Of a stretch of 6,144 nucleotides of DNA, positions 5,458 to 6,144 are shown piece by piece; positions within the stretch are counted from its first letter, which is position 1; the number at the start of each line of letters is the position of its first letter. This DNA comes from an uncultured Oscillospiraceae bacterium. Lineage in GTDB: Bacteria; Bacillota; Clostridia; Oscillospirales; Oscillospiraceae. The notes under the pieces are model-generated. The model had not been told where the DNA came from. It saw nothing but the letters and a program-made list of their open reading frames with translations, and ran no database searches. Both the position numbers and the translations under genes were made by a program. The stretch is from the NCBI GenBank assembly GCA_934655935.1, contig CAKUHJ010000113.1:1-6144 (forward strand), written 5' to 3'.

Positions 5458-6144
5458 CAGCGCGTCAGCTCCTCCATCTCGTCAAGCAGCGTTCCAAAGA
5501 GCGCCAGCGCGTCGTTGACCGGCTGCGCGGTGGTCATGTCGACGCCCGCTCCCTTCAGAAGCTCGATGGGCGTCTTGCTGCAGCCGCCGGAGAGGAACCC
5601 AAAGTAGTCTCTGACCGCGCTTTCGCCCTCGCGCAGAATTCTCTGCGACAGCGCGATGGCCGCGGAATAGCCTGTGGCATACTGGAAGACATAATAGTTG
5701 CGGTAGAAATGCGGAATTCTCGCCCACTCCAGCGCGATCTGCGGGTCGATGACCATGTCCGGCCCAAAGTAGAGCTCGTTGAGCTCGCGGTAGACCTTGC
5801 AGAGGGCATCGGCCGTGAGCGTGACGCCCTGCGCGTTGAGCTCGGCAATCTTCAGTTCGAACTCAGCAAACATCGTCTGGCGGTAGAGCGTGCTCTTGAA
5901 CTGCTCCAGGAAGTGGTTGAGAAGATAGGCGCGCTCACGCTTGTCCGTGGTCTTTTTCAGCAGGTAGTCCATCAGAAGCGCCTCGTTGCAGGTCGAGGCG
6001 ACCTCTGCCACGAAGATCACGTATTCGGAGTTGATGACGGGCTGGGTCTTGAGCGAAAGATAGGAGTGGATGGCATGTCCCATCTCATGGGCCAGGGTGA
6101 ACTCGCTGTCGATCGTGCCCGTATAGTTCAGCAGCACGTACGGA
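5457..6144 (-). CDS. pepF: Oligoendopeptidase F (M3 family zinc metallopeptidase), C-terminal 228 residues
   Basis: This is a cytosolic zinc peptidase that cleaves short peptides and takes part in peptide turnover. The gene runs leftward and is cut by the right edge; family members are about 600 residues, so roughly the last third is present. The visible part begins PYVLLNYTGT, then has the zinc motif HEMGH (minus strand, 6089-6075) and, 28 residues after its first His, Glu in FVAEVASTCNEALL, the expected third zinc ligand. Further M3/PepF landmarks are FRQTMFAEFE-like YRQTMFAEFE, EWARIPHFYRNYYVFQYATGYSAAIALS (substrate-binding His/Tyr region) and the family-typical end DEMEELTR. The in-frame GTG at 6137 is internal, not a start, because the homologous sequence continues through it to the edge. 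The promoter lies outside the window. It shares a TGATG overlap with the 88-residue gene and converges on spoIVA. Confidence 0.96.
   Translation of the reverse strand, partial: PYVLLNYTGTIDSEFTLAHEMGHAIHSYLSLKTQPVINSEYVIFVAEVASTCNEALLMDYLLKKTTDKRERAYLLNHFLEQFKSTLYRQTMFAEFELKIAELNAQGVTLTADALCKVYRELNELYFGPDMVIDPQIALEWARIPHFYRNYYVFQYATGYSAAIALSQRILREGESAVRDYFGFLSGGCSKTPIELLKGAGVDMTTAQPVNDALALFGTLLDEMEELTR

Overview
The window looks like chromosomal DNA from a GC-rich, endospore-forming anaerobe of the Clostridia, most likely an Oscillospiraceae/Ruminococcaceae-type gut bacterium. The evidence is a clear SpoIVA next to a SipL-type spore coat protein, a CIRCE heat-shock operator, a YkpA-type ABC-F ATPase, an M3 oligoendopeptidase F, AGGAGG-type ribosome binding sites, and GC-rich third codon positions. 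The genus assignment is inference. I see no mobile element, CRISPR array, rRNA or tRNA.

Left part (1-1866). The first codons of htpG (Hsp90) run leftward off the edge. Their sigma-A-type promoter overlaps a CIRCE operator, so the HrcA repressor should control it. A separate rightward promoter drives an ABC-F ATPase (217-1827), which ends at a textbook rho-independent terminator. In this ABC-F protein every degenerate catalytic motif maps to one of the two composite ATP sites.

Middle part (1880-4993). A possible sigma-E-like promoter precedes a two-gene operon. The first gene encodes a SPOCS/DUF3794 protein ending in a diverged LysM domain, which is the architecture of SipL. The second is spoIVA, which starts at TTG 17 bases after the sipL stop. 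SipL and SpoIVA are known binding partners in building the spore coat basement layer, so the operon pairs two physically interacting proteins.

Convergent gap (4949-5190). About 240 bases hold at least four strong hairpins. Two are near-identical 36-base palindromes in direct orientation. One sits just after the spoIVA stop and the other just after the stop of the opposing operon.

Right part (5191-6144, minus strand). The C-terminal 228 residues of an M3-family oligoendopeptidase F enter from the right edge. Its stop codon overlaps the start codon of an unrecognised 88-residue protein (TGATG), which suggests translational coupling.
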